Part shown: in pieces, positions 18,772 through 28,151 of the stretch | How the letters are laid out: each line of letters opens with the position of its first letter | Position numbering within the stretch: position 1 is the first letter of the stretch | DNA from: Acidocella sp. | GTDB lineage: Bacteria > Pseudomonadota > Alphaproteobacteria > Acetobacterales > Acetobacteraceae | NCBI GenBank assembly: GCA_027451225.1 | Contig: DAIDJU010000010.1 | Location: 1 to 40,688 of the forward strand | DNA length: 40,688 nucleotides | Reading direction: 5' to 3' | The notes under the pieces: generated by a model | Databases searched by the model: none | The model's input: the letters and a program-made list of their open reading frames with translations, nothing else | Told to the model about the DNA's origin: nothing | Made by a program: the position numbers and the translations under genes

Positions 18772-20127
18772 CTAGAACACAAACCAGATGCCGGTGAAGA
18801 ACACGTTATTATCCCCGGCATTGCGGCCATTGCCGTCGTAATTATGGGCGAGGCCGTTAAACTGGGTATAGGTCGTGTACTCGGCGAAGAATTTGGCATT
18901 GGCCCAGGGGAAGAACTTCGGCCCACCCCGGTTGAACGGATAATAATCCAGCTCGGTCGTGAAGCTATCGGTATTGGGCTTGCCGTTGGCGTTGCTGGAG
19001 GACGTGTTGTAGAGCCCGGTATCGCCGCTGCCGGTAATGCTGTTGAAGGATTCCGTGATCCCGAACATCTGCCGCCAGAGATAGGAGGCCGTGATCGCCT
19101 CGACATTCAGCGCGTCGTTCAGGTTTGCGGTATCGCCCTGCCGGTAGCTTGCTCCCCAATGCTGGTACTCGTGGAACCAGGAGGCCTGGACCGAGAAGGA
19201 CTGATTCGCCTCGATATGCTGGAACTGGAGGTCGAGGCCGACATCGGTCAGATTGTCGGTCGGGCCGTGCTTCAGCCCGGATGGGTACGGATGGTCTGTC
19301 AGGCCGGAGGCACCGACCTCAATGGAGTTCTCGCCCATGCTGTGCTGGTAAGCCACGCGCCAATACGGCGTGACCCCGGCAATGCCGTTGGACGGCCCCG
19401 CCCCAAGCGCGAAAGCCGTATGGTCGGGCAGAGATTTATACAAATCCACCTCGCCATAGAGCATGTCCTCCGGCGTGATGTTGATGGCTGAATACCCGCC
19501 AAAACCCGCCACGGTCTGCGCCAAATTATTGATTTGCAGGCTGGCGGTCGGCCCCATACCCAGGCTGTCCGAAATGAACGGATAACCCCAGGCAGGCAGC
19601 GTGTTCCACAAATCCGTCATCGTGGGGTTGTTGTTGAAGGTGACGCCATAGACCACCGGCATACCGAACAGATTCAGCCCCCGGGCGAGGCGGATGTCTG
19701 TATTGTCCCAGGTGAACTGATGGGAGATACCATCGAACGTGCCTTGCACGAAGGCGCCGAGACCAAGCTGCTTGTCCAGCACGCCGCCGTAGAACAGACT
19801 GGTCTGCTGGATCGACCACGCATTGTTGCTCGGATAATCCGGGGACAAACCACCGGCCACCTTGTTGTTCAGGTGGGTGTAGCCGCCTTCCACCATCGCC
19901 GAGAAATTTTTGGCGTCGGGGAAGTCCTGGTTACCCAGCACATAGGCTTTCATCTTGAAGAGGCGGCCAAACGGCGTGAGCTGCGGAAAGCCGATATGAC
20001 AGGCGGCGCAAGGCAGGCCCGTTTGCGCCGCGAAGGAAGGAATCGCCTCGGCCGGGCGGGACGCCGCCAGCAGCGCGGCTGAAGCGGCAACGCCGCCAAC
20101 CATAACTTGTACAATACGCTTAACCAT
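18772..20127 (-). CDS. Fused monoheme cytochrome c / outer-membrane beta-barrel protein (Cyc2-like)
   Basis: A 451-residue exported protein. The signal peptide (about 1-28, cleavage after AEA) is followed at once by a compact heme segment, PSFAAQTGLPCAACHIGFPQLTPFGRLFK, in which C40, C43 and H44 form the single CxxCH site. The remainder is rich in alternating aromatic/polar strands (for example WSIQQTSLFYGG, SFSVQASWFHEYQHW) and ends in GIWFVF, a C-terminal aromatic typical of BAM substrates. This order (small cytochrome domain fused to a porin) and the P-x-F-x-x-Q-T-G...CxxCH...P-x-L-x-x-x-G-x-x-F pattern match the Cyc2 family of outer-membrane iron oxidases and related fusions of unknown function. 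Its electron donor is unknown here; no cytochrome or iron genes are adjacent. Confidence 0.78.
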   Translation of the reverse strand: MVKRIVQVMVGGVAASAALLAASRPAEAIPSFAAQTGLPCAACHIGFPQLTPFGRLFKMKAYVLGNQDFPDAKNFSAMVEGGYTHLNNKVAGGLSPDYPSNNAWSIQQTSLFYGGVLDKQLGLGAFVQGTFDGISHQFTWDNTDIRLARGLNLFGMPVVYGVTFNNNPTMTDLWNTLPAWGYPFISDSLGMGPTASLQINNLAQTVAGFGGYSAINITPEDMLYGEVDLYKSLPDHTAFALGAGPSNGIAGVTPYWRVAYQHSMGENSIEVGASGLTDHPYPSGLKHGPTDNLTDVGLDLQFQHIEANQSFSVQASWFHEYQHWGASYRQGDTANLNDALNVEAITASYLWRQMFGITESFNSITGSGDTGLYNTSSSNANGKPNTDSFTTELDYYPFNRGGPKFFPWANAKFFAEYTTYTQFNGLAHNYDGNGRNAGDNNVFFTGIWFVF

Positions 20128-20136
20128 TCGAATCTC

Positions 20137-20180
20137 CCAGATCGTCTTCTCGCAATAACCAGATCATCTTCTCGCAATAA
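20137..20180 (-). repeat. 22-bp tandem repeat upstream of the cytochrome-barrel gene
   Basis: Two head-to-tail copies of CCAGATC(G/A)TCTTCTCGCAATAA (20137-20158 and 20159-20180) differ at one base. They end 9 bases before the start codon on the minus strand, immediately upstream of the GGGAG ribosome site. A 22-bp period is two helical turns, so a regulator could bind both copies on the same face. A simple slippage duplication in the leader is the alternative. Confidence 0.8.
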
Positions 20181-20273
20181 ACTGTAACAAGAAAAACCGC
20201 CGCCAAACGTTGATCTTGCTCAATTTTTACATGTCTATTGCGTGAAATTGCGGGCTTGGGCAGTTAGTCAGCC

Positions 20274-21278
20274 ATGTCCGACCTCGATGAATTGCTGAAC
20301 GCAAGGGGGCAGAGCGCCAATTTCGGCGCCTATGTCACCGCCGCCTGTTTCGACCCCGCCACCGGCCAGCCCGCCTTCGCGCTGGGGGACGGCACTTTGC
20401 GCCTGGGCGCAGAGGGCGAATTTTCCACTGTGAACGCGCATCAGGGGGCGGTGCTGAGCTTGTGCGCACACCCGCTGGGCGGGTTCCTCTCGGGCGGGGA
20501 TGACGGGCAGTTAGTCCGCACCCAAGCCGGGGAAGCCGCGCAGGTGCGGAAATTCGGCTCCAAATGGGTCGAGCATGTCGCGGCGTTCGCGGGCAAGACG
20601 CCTTATATCGCCGCCGCCGTGGGCAAGACCGTGCATCTGCTGAACGGTGCGGGCGAGGCGCTGCGCGAACTCCCCCACCCCTCCACCGTCACCGGCATCG
20701 CGTTCGACACCAAGGGCAAGCGCCTCGCCGCCTCGCATTACAATGGCGCGTCGCTATGGTTCACCGCCTCGGCCTCCGCGCCCAAGGTGCTGGAATGGAA
20801 GGGCAGCCACACCGGCGTGGTGCTGCACCCGAATGGCGAGGCGCTGGTGACCTCGATGCAGGAAAACGCCCTGCATGGCTGGACCTTGCCCGAGGGCAAG
20901 CACATGCGCATGTCCGGCTACCCGGCCAAGCCGGAATCCATCGGCTTCACCAAATCCGGCCGCTGGCTGGCCACGGCGGGGGCGGAGAGCGTGGTGCTGT
21001 GGCCGTTCTTCGGCGGCGGGCCGATGGGCAAAGCCCCCAAGGAGCTTGGCATGGGCGACGGCATCGTGAAGCGCGTGGCCTGCCACCCTGAACACGAGGT
21101 GGTGGCCGCCGGGTTCGATACCGGCATGGTGCTGCTGATCGACATCAACCGTGAGACGGTGCTGCCCGTCTGCGGGCCAGATCGCGGCCCGGTCTCGGCC
21201 CTGGCGTGGAACGCCACGGGGTCGCATCTGGCCATCGGCACGGAAACCGGCTTCGCCGCGTTGATAAACTTCGCTTAA
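20274..21278 (+). CDS. WD40-repeat beta-propeller protein
   Basis: A 334-residue cytosolic protein without signal peptide, made of repeated blades of about 40 residues. Examples are GAVLSLCAHPLGGFLSGGDDGQLV, STVTGIAFDTKGKRLAASHYNGASLW, SIGFTKSGRWLATAGAESVVLW and GPVSALAWNATGSHLAIGTETG. These are degenerate WD40 blades that should close into one propeller. Such proteins are scaffolds for protein-protein contacts; the partner here is unknown. It is transcribed divergently from the cytochrome-barrel gene (146 bases between starts), so the two may share a control region. Single-gene unit ending in the hairpin at 21293. Confidence 0.85.
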   Translation: MSDLDELLNARGQSANFGAYVTAACFDPATGQPAFALGDGTLRLGAEGEFSTVNAHQGAVLSLCAHPLGGFLSGGDDGQLVRTQAGEAAQVRKFGSKWVEHVAAFAGKTPYIAAAVGKTVHLLNGAGEALRELPHPSTVTGIAFDTKGKRLAASHYNGASLWFTASASAPKVLEWKGSHTGVVLHPNGEALVTSMQENALHGWTLPEGKHMRMSGYPAKPESIGFTKSGRWLATAGAESVVLWPFFGGGPMGKAPKELGMGDGIVKRVACHPEHEVVAAGFDTGMVLLIDINRETVLPVCGPDRGPVSALAWNATGSHLAIGTETGFAALINFA

Positions 21279-21292
21279 AAGGCGGGGTCTTC

Positions 21293-21320
21293 GTGGGGGC
21301 TTTTTGTAAAAAGCCCCCAC
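21293..21320. terminator. Hairpin between convergent WD40 gene and acs
   Basis: A 12-bp stem with a 4-base loop, GTGGGGGCTTTT TGTA AAAAGCCCCCAC, lies between two convergent stop codons. The A/T-rich upper stem over a G/C lower stem, and the neighbouring CAAAAACGTTTTAAA box on the acs side, repeat the design of the mreB terminator. There is no long T run on either strand, so strength is uncertain. Confidence 0.6.
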
Positions 21321-21342
21321 ATTCTCAAAAACGTTTTAAACT

Positions 21343-23277
21343 TTACCCGGCGCGGTTGCTAACCAGTTCCGTCACCACGCCCGGGTCGGCCAGGGTCGAG
21401 GTGTCGCCCAGGCTGTCCGTCTCGTTGGCGGCGATCTTGCGCAGGATGCGGCGCATGATCTTGCCCGAGCGGGTCTTGGGCAGGCCCGGCGCCCACTGGA
21501 TCACATCCGGCGCCGCGATCGGCCCGATCTCCTTGCGCACCCAGGCGATCAGTTCCTTACGCAGCGCCTCGGTCGGCTCCACATCCGCCACCAGCGTCAC
21601 ATAGGCGTAAATGCCCTGGCCCTTGATGTCGTGCGGGAAGCCCACCACGGCGGCCTCGGCCACGGCCTCATGCGCCACCAGCGCGGACTCGACCTCCGCC
21701 GTGCCCATGCGATGGCCGGAGACGTTGATCACATCGTCCACGCGGCCGGTGATCCAGTAATAGCCATCGGCATCGCGGCGCGCGCCATCGCCCGTGAAGT
21801 ACAGCCCCTTGAAGGTGGAGAAGTACGTCTGCACGAAACGGGGATGGTCGCCATACACGGTGCGCATCTGGCCGGGCCAGCTATCGGCGATGCAGAGATT
21901 GCCCTCCGTCTCGCCATTCAGCTCCTTGCCCTCACCATCCACCAGCACCGGGCGCACGCCGGGCAGCGGCAGCGTGGCCGAGCCGGGCTTGAGCGCCGTG
22001 GCGCCGGGCAACGGGGAGATGAGGATGCCGCCGGTTTCCGTCTGCCACCACGTATCCACGATCGGGCAGCGATGCTCGCCGACCACGCGGTCATACCAGT
22101 GCCAGGCCTCGGGGTTGATCGGCTCGCCCACCGAACCCAGAATACGCAGGGATTTGCGAGAGGTCTTCTTCACCGGCTCCTCGCCGTCGCGCATCAAAGA
22201 GCGGATAGCCGTGGGGGCGGTGTAGAAGATGTTGACCTTGTGCTTGTCCACCACTTCCCAGAAGCGCGAGGTGGTGGGGTAGTTCGGCACGCCCTCGAAC
22301 ATCAGCGTCGTCGCGCCGTTGGCCAGCGGGCCGTACACAATATAGGTGTGGCCGGTCACCCACCCCACATCAGCGGTGCACCAGTAAATCTCGCCGGGGT
22401 GGTAGTCGAACACATATTGATGCGTGAAGCTCGCCCACACCATGTAGCCGCCGGTGGTGTGCAGCACGCCCTTCGGCTTGCCGGTGGAGCCGGAGGTATA
22501 AAGAATGAACAGCGGATCCTCGGCGTTCATCTCCACCGGGGTGTGCTTGGGCGAGGCCGCTTCCGTCACCACGTGGTACCACACGTCGCGCCCGTGCTGC
22601 ATGTCCACCTTGCCGCCGGTGAGTTGGGCGACGATCACGGTCTTCACGCTCGGGCAGGTTTTCAGCGCCTCGTCGGCATTGGCTTTCAGCGCCACCTTGC
22701 GCCCGCCGCGGCGGCCTTCATCGGCGGTGATCAGCGCGACGGAGTTGCAGTCCTGAATACGGTTGGCGAGGCTGTCCGGCGAGAAGCCGCCGAACACCAC
22801 GGAGTGAACGGCCCCGATGCGCGCGCAGGCGAGCAGCGCCACGGCGGCCTCCACCACCATCGGCAGGTAAACGGTAACGACATCGCCCTTCTTCACACCC
22901 TGGGCGGTAAGCGCATTGGCCAGGCGGCAGACCTTCTCGTGCAGTTCACGATAGGTCACCTTGGTGGACATCTCCGGGTCGTCGCCCTCCCAGATGATCG
23001 CCACCTGATCGCCGCGCTCGGCCAGATGCCGGTCCAGGCAGTTGGCGCTCGCGTTCAGCGTGCCGTCCTCGAACCATTTGATCGAGACATCGCCATGAAA
23101 GGAGGTGTTCTTGATCTTGGTGGGGAACTTGATCCAGTCGATGCGCTTGGCTTCCTGGGCCCAGAACGCCTCCGGCTCGGCCACCGCCTGCGCCGCCATC
23201 AGGCTGTATTTCTCGGGGGAGATGAGCGCATGAGCGGCGATTTCCGCCTTGATGGGCACGATATCGGCGTCGGACAT
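21343..23277 (-). CDS. acs: Acetyl-CoA synthetase
   Basis: AMP-forming enzyme that activates acetate to acetyl-CoA in two steps through acetyl-AMP. The 644-residue product has family length. The ATP motif is [19 protein letters not shown]; others are [25 protein letters not shown] (acetate pocket Trp), [21 protein letters not shown] (hinge) and [10 protein letters not shown] with catalytic Lys about 606, the usual site of acetylation control. ATG at 23277 has a GGAGGT ribosome site 4-5 bases upstream. In an acetic-acid-associated lineage it would support acetate assimilation. Confidence 0.97.
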   Translation of the reverse strand: MSDADIVPIKAEIAAHALISPEKYSLMAAQAVAEPEAFWAQEAKRIDWIKFPTKIKNTSFHGDVSIKWFEDGTLNASANCLDRHLAERGDQVAIIWEGDDPEMSTKVTYRELHEKVCRLANALTAQGVKKGDVVTVYLPMVVEAAVALLACARIGAVHSVVFGGFSPDSLANRIQDCNSVALITADEGRRGGRKVALKANADEALKTCPSVKTVIVAQLTGGKVDMQHGRDVWYHVVTEAASPKHTPVEMNAEDPLFILYTSGSTGKPKGVLHTTGGYMVWASFTHQYVFDYHPGEIYWCTADVGWVTGHTYIVYGPLANGATTLMFEGVPNYPTTSRFWEVVDKHKVNIFYTAPTAIRSLMRDGEEPVKKTSRKSLRILGSVGEPINPEAWHWYDRVVGEHRCPIVDTWWQTETGGILISPLPGATALKPGSATLPLPGVRPVLVDGEGKELNGETEGNLCIADSWPGQMRTVYGDHPRFVQTYFSTFKGLYFTGDGARRDADGYYWITGRVDDVINVSGHRMGTAEVESALVAHEAVAEAAVVGFPHDIKGQGIYAYVTLVADVEPTEALRKELIAWVRKEIGPIAAPDVIQWAPGLPKTRSGKIMRRILRKIAANETDSLGDTSTLADPGVVTELVSNRAG

Positions 23278-23618
23278 TTTTACCTCCGTTATGGTTCTTA
23301 GCTGTATTTGAGTATGTCAAATCTTCTGCGAAACCAAAAGAGTGGTTTAATCTGAAACAATCATGTTCCATTTAAAAACGCCCAAATTTGTTGCGCTTAT
23401 GTGAACACCCTTTCCGCACCGCAGCAAAACCCGGCCGTAAGACGAACAAATCGTTGACAGTGCCTCATCTTTCTGTGCCAATTTTAAGCTGCAATCGACT
23501 GCGGCTTGACTTGAATACGCGCTCCCGGTGACCGGACGCAGGCAAGACGGGCACAACCCGGTTGTCCTCCTGGCTGGCACGCCCGGAGGCAATTTTTATG
23601 AGGAGCGACGAGGACGTA
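23278..23618. other. Divergent acs / cold-shock gene control region
   Basis: This 341-base region separates the divergent acs and csp genes and is visibly more A/T-rich than its surroundings. On the minus strand TTGACA (23320-23315) lies 38 bases before the acs ATG but lacks a good -10. On the plus strand TTGACA (23454-23459) and TTGACT (23506-23511) could be -35 elements for csp, which would give it a long untranslated leader as is common for cold-shock genes. No coding ORF is seen. Confidence 0.4.
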
Positions 23619-23822
23619 ATGGCTACCGGTACCGTCAAGTGGTTCAACACCACCAAAGGCTTTGGCTTCATCGTGCCGCAGGATGGCGGCAAGGATGTTT
23701 TCGTGCATATCACCGCAGTGCAGGCGGCTGGCCTGCGCGGGCTGAACGAGGGGCAGAAGATCTCCTACGAAATCGCCATGGAGCGGGGCAAGGCAGCCGC
23801 CATCAACCTCAAGGCGGTCTAA
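23619..23822 (+). CDS. cspA: Cold-shock domain protein (CspA family)
   Basis: A 67-residue single OB-fold protein that binds single-stranded RNA/DNA and melts RNA structure. It starts [10 protein letters not shown] and has RNP1 KGFGFI (13-18) and RNP2 VFVHI (27-31). The track start at 23562 (TTG) adds 19 residues; ATG at 23619 fits the family and has GAGGA 5 bases upstream. An in-frame ATG at 23598 is a weaker possibility. Single-gene unit with its own terminator. Whether it is cold-induced or constitutive cannot be told from sequence. Confidence 0.94.
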   Translation: MATGTVKWFNTTKGFGFIVPQDGGKDVFVHITAVQAAGLRGLNEGQKISYEIAMERGKAAAINLKAV

Positions 23823-23850
23823 CGGACCGGCAAAATCAGCAAAAACACGG

Positions 23851-23879
23851 CAACGGGGCAGGCTTTGCCCCGTTGTTTT
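23851..23879 (+). terminator. Rho-independent terminator of the cold-shock gene
   Basis: A 10-bp stem, CAACGGGGCA / TGCCCCGTTG, with loop GGCTT is followed by TTTT, a C, then more T. It lies 28 bases after the csp stop. Confidence 0.85.
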
Positions 23880-24009
23880 CGTTTGCCTTCGCATCGCTTC
23901 CCCGCTAGCCTTACCATTACGTCCGGTAACTGCATCATAACCACGGGCGCACGGGGGCTGCGCTGGTCTTTGAACCGGCTTACCCCGGCATAAAAAGACG
24001 AGGAAACGA

Positions 24010-25674
24010 ATGACGGATTTCAGCGCGCAGTATATGGCGCTCAGCTTCACGCCCACGGCCGCGGGCGACATGCTGGACGCCGCAGTGCAGCAATTCAGCC
24101 AGAAATACGCAATCGATTTTCTGGGCCGGCGCTATAAATACGCCGAGATCGGCGCGCTTGCCAATCGCGCCGCCGCGGGCTTGCAGAAACTGGGCGTGAC
24201 CAAGGGCGTGAAGGTGGGGCTCTGCCTGCCCAACACGCCTTATTCCATCATCATGTATTACGCCGTGCTCAAGGCCGGCGGCACGGTGGTGAATTTCAAT
24301 CCGCTCTACACCGCGCACGAAATGGAAACGATGGTGCACGATTGCGGAGTGGACATCATGGTCTCGCTCGATGTGCCGCCAATCCACGAGAAGATCAGCC
24401 AACTCGTCTCTAAGGGGCTGGTCAGGCGCGTGGTCGTCTGCCGCTTGGCCGAGGCGCTGCCTCCACTCAAAGGCTTGGCGCTGCGGCTGTTCCGCCGCAA
24501 GGATCTGGCCCAAGTGCCGCCCCATGCGCCCTATGTCGAATTCGCGCAGCTGCTGAAGGGTCCGGCCTGGCCCGGTCCGGTGGTTATCGACCCGGAACAC
24601 GACATCGCGGTGCTGCAATTCACCGGCGGCACCACCGGCACGCCCAAGGCGGCCATGCTTACGCACGCCAATGTCACCGTAAACGTGCAGCAGGTGGCGG
24701 CGGCGATGCCGAAACTTGAATACGGCGCCGAGCGCGTGCTGGGCATGCTGCCGTTCTTCCATGTCTTCGCCATGACGGCGGTGATGAATCTCGGCCTGAC
24801 CATCGGGGCCGAGTTGCTGCTGCTGCCAAAGCCCGACCCGAAGCAGCTGATGCACACCATCTACACGCGCAAACCCACCATCCTGCCCGGCGTGCCCACG
24901 CTCTTCACCGCCATCAGCAACGCCGCCGAAAAGGCCGGGCGCACCGATCTCAGCTTCATCAAATTCTGCGTCTCCGGCGGCGCGCCGCTCTCGGTGGAGG
25001 TGATGGAGCGCTTCGAACGGTTTTCCCAGAGCCGCATTCTGGAAGGCTACGGGCTGAGCGAGACATCGCCGGTACTCACCCTCTCGCGCGAGGCGCTGGT
25101 GAAGCCTGGCAGCGTCGGCCCGGCTCTGCCCGGCACCATTATGGAAATCCACGATCCGGCCCACCCCGAGACGGTGCTGCCCCAGGGGGCGCGCGGTGAG
25201 ATCTGCGTGCGCGGGCCGCAGGTCATGCGCGGCTACTACAACAAACCCGAAGAAACCGCCTACGTGTTTACCAACGGCATGCTCCGCACCGGGGATATCG
25301 GCTATCTCGATGAGGATGGCTATCTCTTCATCGTGGACCGCATCAAGGACGTGATCCTCTGCGGCGGGTTCAACGTGTATCCGCGCGTCATCGAGGAAGC
25401 CGCCTACCAGCACCCGGCGGTGCAGGACGCCATCGCCATCGGCATCCCCGATGCTTATCGCGGCCAGAGCCCCAAGCTTTATGTCGCGCTGCGGCCGGGC
25501 ATGGAGGCCACGGGGGAGGAGATCCTCGCCTTCCTGCGCGGCCGGCTGAACCCGATCGAGATCCCCAAATCGGTTGAAATCCGCGCCAACCTACCCAAGA
25601 CCATGGTGGGCAAACTCTCCAAAAAGGAGCTGGTGGCGGAGGAGGCCGCGAAGGCGCGAAACGGCGCGGCTTGA
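24010..25674 (+). CDS. Long-chain fatty acid-CoA ligase (FadD-like)
   Basis: AMP-forming acyl-CoA synthetase of 554 residues. It activates a long-chain fatty acid for beta-oxidation or lipid synthesis. The ATP-binding motif is FTGGTTGTPKAAMLTH (205-220), the A4/A5 core is EGYGLSETSP, the hinge is YLFIVDRIKDVILCGGFNVYPR, and the C-terminal catalytic lysine is in PKTMVGKLSKKEL. ATG at 24010 follows GAGGA by 5 bases. It appears to be a single gene between the csp terminator and the Lon-like gene. The exact chain length is not readable from sequence. Confidence 0.92.
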   Translation: MTDFSAQYMALSFTPTAAGDMLDAAVQQFSQKYAIDFLGRRYKYAEIGALANRAAAGLQKLGVTKGVKVGLCLPNTPYSIIMYYAVLKAGGTVVNFNPLYTAHEMETMVHDCGVDIMVSLDVPPIHEKISQLVSKGLVRRVVVCRLAEALPPLKGLALRLFRRKDLAQVPPHAPYVEFAQLLKGPAWPGPVVIDPEHDIAVLQFTGGTTGTPKAAMLTHANVTVNVQQVAAAMPKLEYGAERVLGMLPFFHVFAMTAVMNLGLTIGAELLLLPKPDPKQLMHTIYTRKPTILPGVPTLFTAISNAAEKAGRTDLSFIKFCVSGGAPLSVEVMERFERFSQSRILEGYGLSETSPVLTLSREALVKPGSVGPALPGTIMEIHDPAHPETVLPQGARGEICVRGPQVMRGYYNKPEETAYVFTNGMLRTGDIGYLDEDGYLFIVDRIKDVILCGGFNVYPRVIEEAAYQHPAVQDAIAIGIPDAYRGQSPKLYVALRPGMEATGEEILAFLRGRLNPIEIPKSVEIRANLPKTMVGKLSKKELVAEEAAKARNGAA

Positions 25675-25754
25675 TCTCGGTCAATTGGCGGTGCGGGCGG
25701 CGGGATTATAGGTTGCGGTTATAAGGGGCGCCTGCCCCCGACGGGAGATAGATC

Positions 25755-28151
25755 TTGTCCGACACCAGCCACCCTGCCCCTCTGCCACCGGAGCGCCTGC
25801 GCCGCACCGCGGATTTCGCCAGCCTCACCTTCCAGTCCACTGCCGAACTGACGCCGTTCGACGGCTTCACCGGCCAGGAGCGCGCCCTGGGGGCGGTGCG
25901 GCTGGGAAGCGCCATCGACAAGCCCGGCTATAACCTGTTCGCCATCGGCCAGCCGGGCCTGGCCATGCAGCAGGCGGTGGAGATCATGCTGCGCGAAGCC
26001 TCCGCCGCGCGCGAGGCCCCGCCAGACTGGGTGTACGTGAACAACTTCACCGAGCCGCACAAGCCCATGGCGGTCCGCCTGCCCGCCGGGCGCGCGGTGA
26101 AATTCAGCACCGCCTTGCGCGAGTTGATCGACGACCTGAAAGCCGCCCTGCCGGCCGCGTTCGAGAGCGAGGAATACCAGAAGCGCCGCGGCGCGCTGGA
26201 TGAGACATTCCAGAAAAAGCAAGCAGAGGCCTTCAAGGAATTAAACGGAAAGGCGGCGGAGCGCGGGCTGGTGCTGCTGCGCACGCCGCTTGGCTTCGCC
26301 TTTGCGCCCGCGAAGAATGGGCAGGTCGTCTCGCCGGATGAATTCCACGGCTGGGATGAAGCCGCGCGGCTGAAGGCGCAAGACTCCATCCACGAGATGG
26401 AGAAGGAACTCGAACACATCATGCAGCAGATGCCCGCCTGGGAGAAGGCGCGGCGCGATGAACTCCGCAAACTCAACCGCGACACCGCCAACTTCGCCGT
26501 CGGCAGGTTGATCGACGAGACCAAGGCCAAGTTCTCCGACCTGCCGCAGGTGCAGGCGCATTTCGAGGCCGTGCGCCGCGATCTGGTCGAGAATGTCGGC
26601 ATGTTCGTCGGCAAGAGCGAGGGCGAGGAAGGCCCCGCACCAAGCGCGCCGCCCGGCGGGCCGTTCGACCGTTACGAGGTCAACGTGTTCGTCGCCAACG
26701 ACCCCGCCAATCGCGGCGTGCCGATCGTGCATGAGCTGCATCCGACACTCGGAAACCTTACAGGGCGCATCGAGTATCTTTCCATGCAGGGCGCGCTGGT
26801 CACCAATTTCCGGCTGATCAAGCCCGGCGCGCTGCACCGCGCCAATGGCGGCTACCTGCTGCTGGATGTGCGCGCCTTGCTCACCGAGCCGTTCAGCTGG
26901 ACGGCGCTGAAACGCGTGCTCAAACGCGGCGAGATCGTCATCGAGGACGCCAGCCATTTCCTCGGCCTTGGCAGCACGGTCACGCTGGAGCCAGACCCGG
27001 TGCCGCTCGACCTCAAGATCGTGCTGTTCGGCGAGCGCATCCTCTACTACCTGCTCGCGCAATACGACCCCGAGCTTGGCGAACACTTCAAAATTCTGGC
27101 TGATTTCGAGGATGATTTCGAACGCTCCGCCAAAAATGAAGCTTCTTACGCCAAGCTCGTCGCCGCCATGGCGATGCAGGACAAGCTGCGCCCGCTACAG
27201 CGCGAGGCCGTGGGGCTGGTGATCGAACAGGCCGCCCGCCTCGCCGACGATTCCGGGAAGCTGACGCTGGTGACAGACCAGATCCGCAACCTGATCGTCG
27301 AGGCCGACCATTGGGCGGCGCAATCCTCGCGCAAGCAGATCGAGCGGCAGGACGTGCAATACGCGCTGGACCAGCAGATCTGGCGCGCCTCGCGCATCCG
27401 CGACCGCGACCGCGAGATGATCCTCGACAATGTCGCGCTCATCGAAACCACCGGCCAGCATGTCGGGCAGATCAACGGGCTGAGCGTGATGGAGCTGGGC
27501 GGGTTCCGCTTCGGCCGGCCCACGCGCATCACCTGCCGCGTGCGCCCTGGGGCGGGCAGCGTTATCGACATTGAGCGCGAGGTGAAACTCGGCGGGCCGA
27601 TCCATTCCAAGGGCGTGCTCATCCTCTCCGGCTTCCTCGCCGGGCGCTACGCGCTGGACGCGCCAATGTCCCTCTTCGCCAGCCTGGTGTTCGAGCAATC
27701 CTACGGCGGGGTGGAGGGCGACAGCGCCTCCTCCGCCGAGTTGTACGCCCTGCTCTCCGCCCTGGCCGAAGCCCCGCTGCGCCAGGACATCGCGGTCACG
27801 GGCTCGATCAACCAGCATGGCGAGATCCAGGCCATTGGCGGGGTGAACGAAAAGATCGAGGGCTTTTTCGAGATCTGCCGCCAGCGCGGGCTTACCGGCA
27901 CGCAAGGTGTCGCCATCCCGGCCTCCAACGTGCGCCACCTGATGCTGCGGCAAGAGGTGGTGGACGCCTGCAAGGCCGGGCAATTCGCCATCTACCCCAT
28001 TGCCACGGCGGATGAGGGCATCGCCCTGCTCACGGGCCTGACCGCCGAGGCGCTGAACGCCAAGGTGGAACAACGGCTGAAGGACTTCGCCAAGATCCGC
28101 CAGCACTTCGGCGAAAGCGAGGCCAAACTCAAGCCGGACGAGACGCCATGA
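25755..28151 (+). CDS. Lon-family (LonB/YcbZ-like) ATP-dependent protease with degenerate P-loop
   Basis: A 798-residue protein of the AAA_32/Lon-C type. An N-terminal region corresponds to the ATPase, interrupted by a long coiled-coil insertion (about 120-290). A Walker-B-like NGGYLLLDVRALL and helical lid follow, then the C-terminal Lon protease domain with catalytic Ser657 (EGDSASSAE) and Lys700 (GGVNEKIEGF). The expected Walker A is IGQPGLAMQQAVE, lacking the GK(S/T) signature, so classical ATP binding is doubtful. The start is TTG at 25755 with an ACGGGAG ribosome site; no upstream ATG fits. It overlaps the next gene by 4 bases (ATGA). Confidence 0.88.
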   Translation: MSDTSHPAPLPPERLRRTADFASLTFQSTAELTPFDGFTGQERALGAVRLGSAIDKPGYNLFAIGQPGLAMQQAVEIMLREASAAREAPPDWVYVNNFTEPHKPMAVRLPAGRAVKFSTALRELIDDLKAALPAAFESEEYQKRRGALDETFQKKQAEAFKELNGKAAERGLVLLRTPLGFAFAPAKNGQVVSPDEFHGWDEAARLKAQDSIHEMEKELEHIMQQMPAWEKARRDELRKLNRDTANFAVGRLIDETKAKFSDLPQVQAHFEAVRRDLVENVGMFVGKSEGEEGPAPSAPPGGPFDRYEVNVFVANDPANRGVPIVHELHPTLGNLTGRIEYLSMQGALVTNFRLIKPGALHRANGGYLLLDVRALLTEPFSWTALKRVLKRGEIVIEDASHFLGLGSTVTLEPDPVPLDLKIVLFGERILYYLLAQYDPELGEHFKILADFEDDFERSAKNEASYAKLVAAMAMQDKLRPLQREAVGLVIEQAARLADDSGKLTLVTDQIRNLIVEADHWAAQSSRKQIERQDVQYALDQQIWRASRIRDRDREMILDNVALIETTGQHVGQINGLSVMELGGFRFGRPTRITCRVRPGAGSVIDIEREVKLGGPIHSKGVLILSGFLAGRYALDAPMSLFASLVFEQSYGGVEGDSASSAELYALLSALAEAPLRQDIAVTGSINQHGEIQAIGGVNEKIEGFFEICRQRGLTGTQGVAIPASNVRHLMLRQEVVDACKAGQFAIYPIATADEGIALLTGLTAEALNAKVEQRLKDFAKIRQHFGESEAKLKPDETP

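Noticed and set aside
21631-23301. 556-residue plus-strand ORF opposite acs
   Set aside because: Antisense shadow of acetyl-CoA synthetase; low-complexity His/Arg/Gly-rich product without recognisable motifs.
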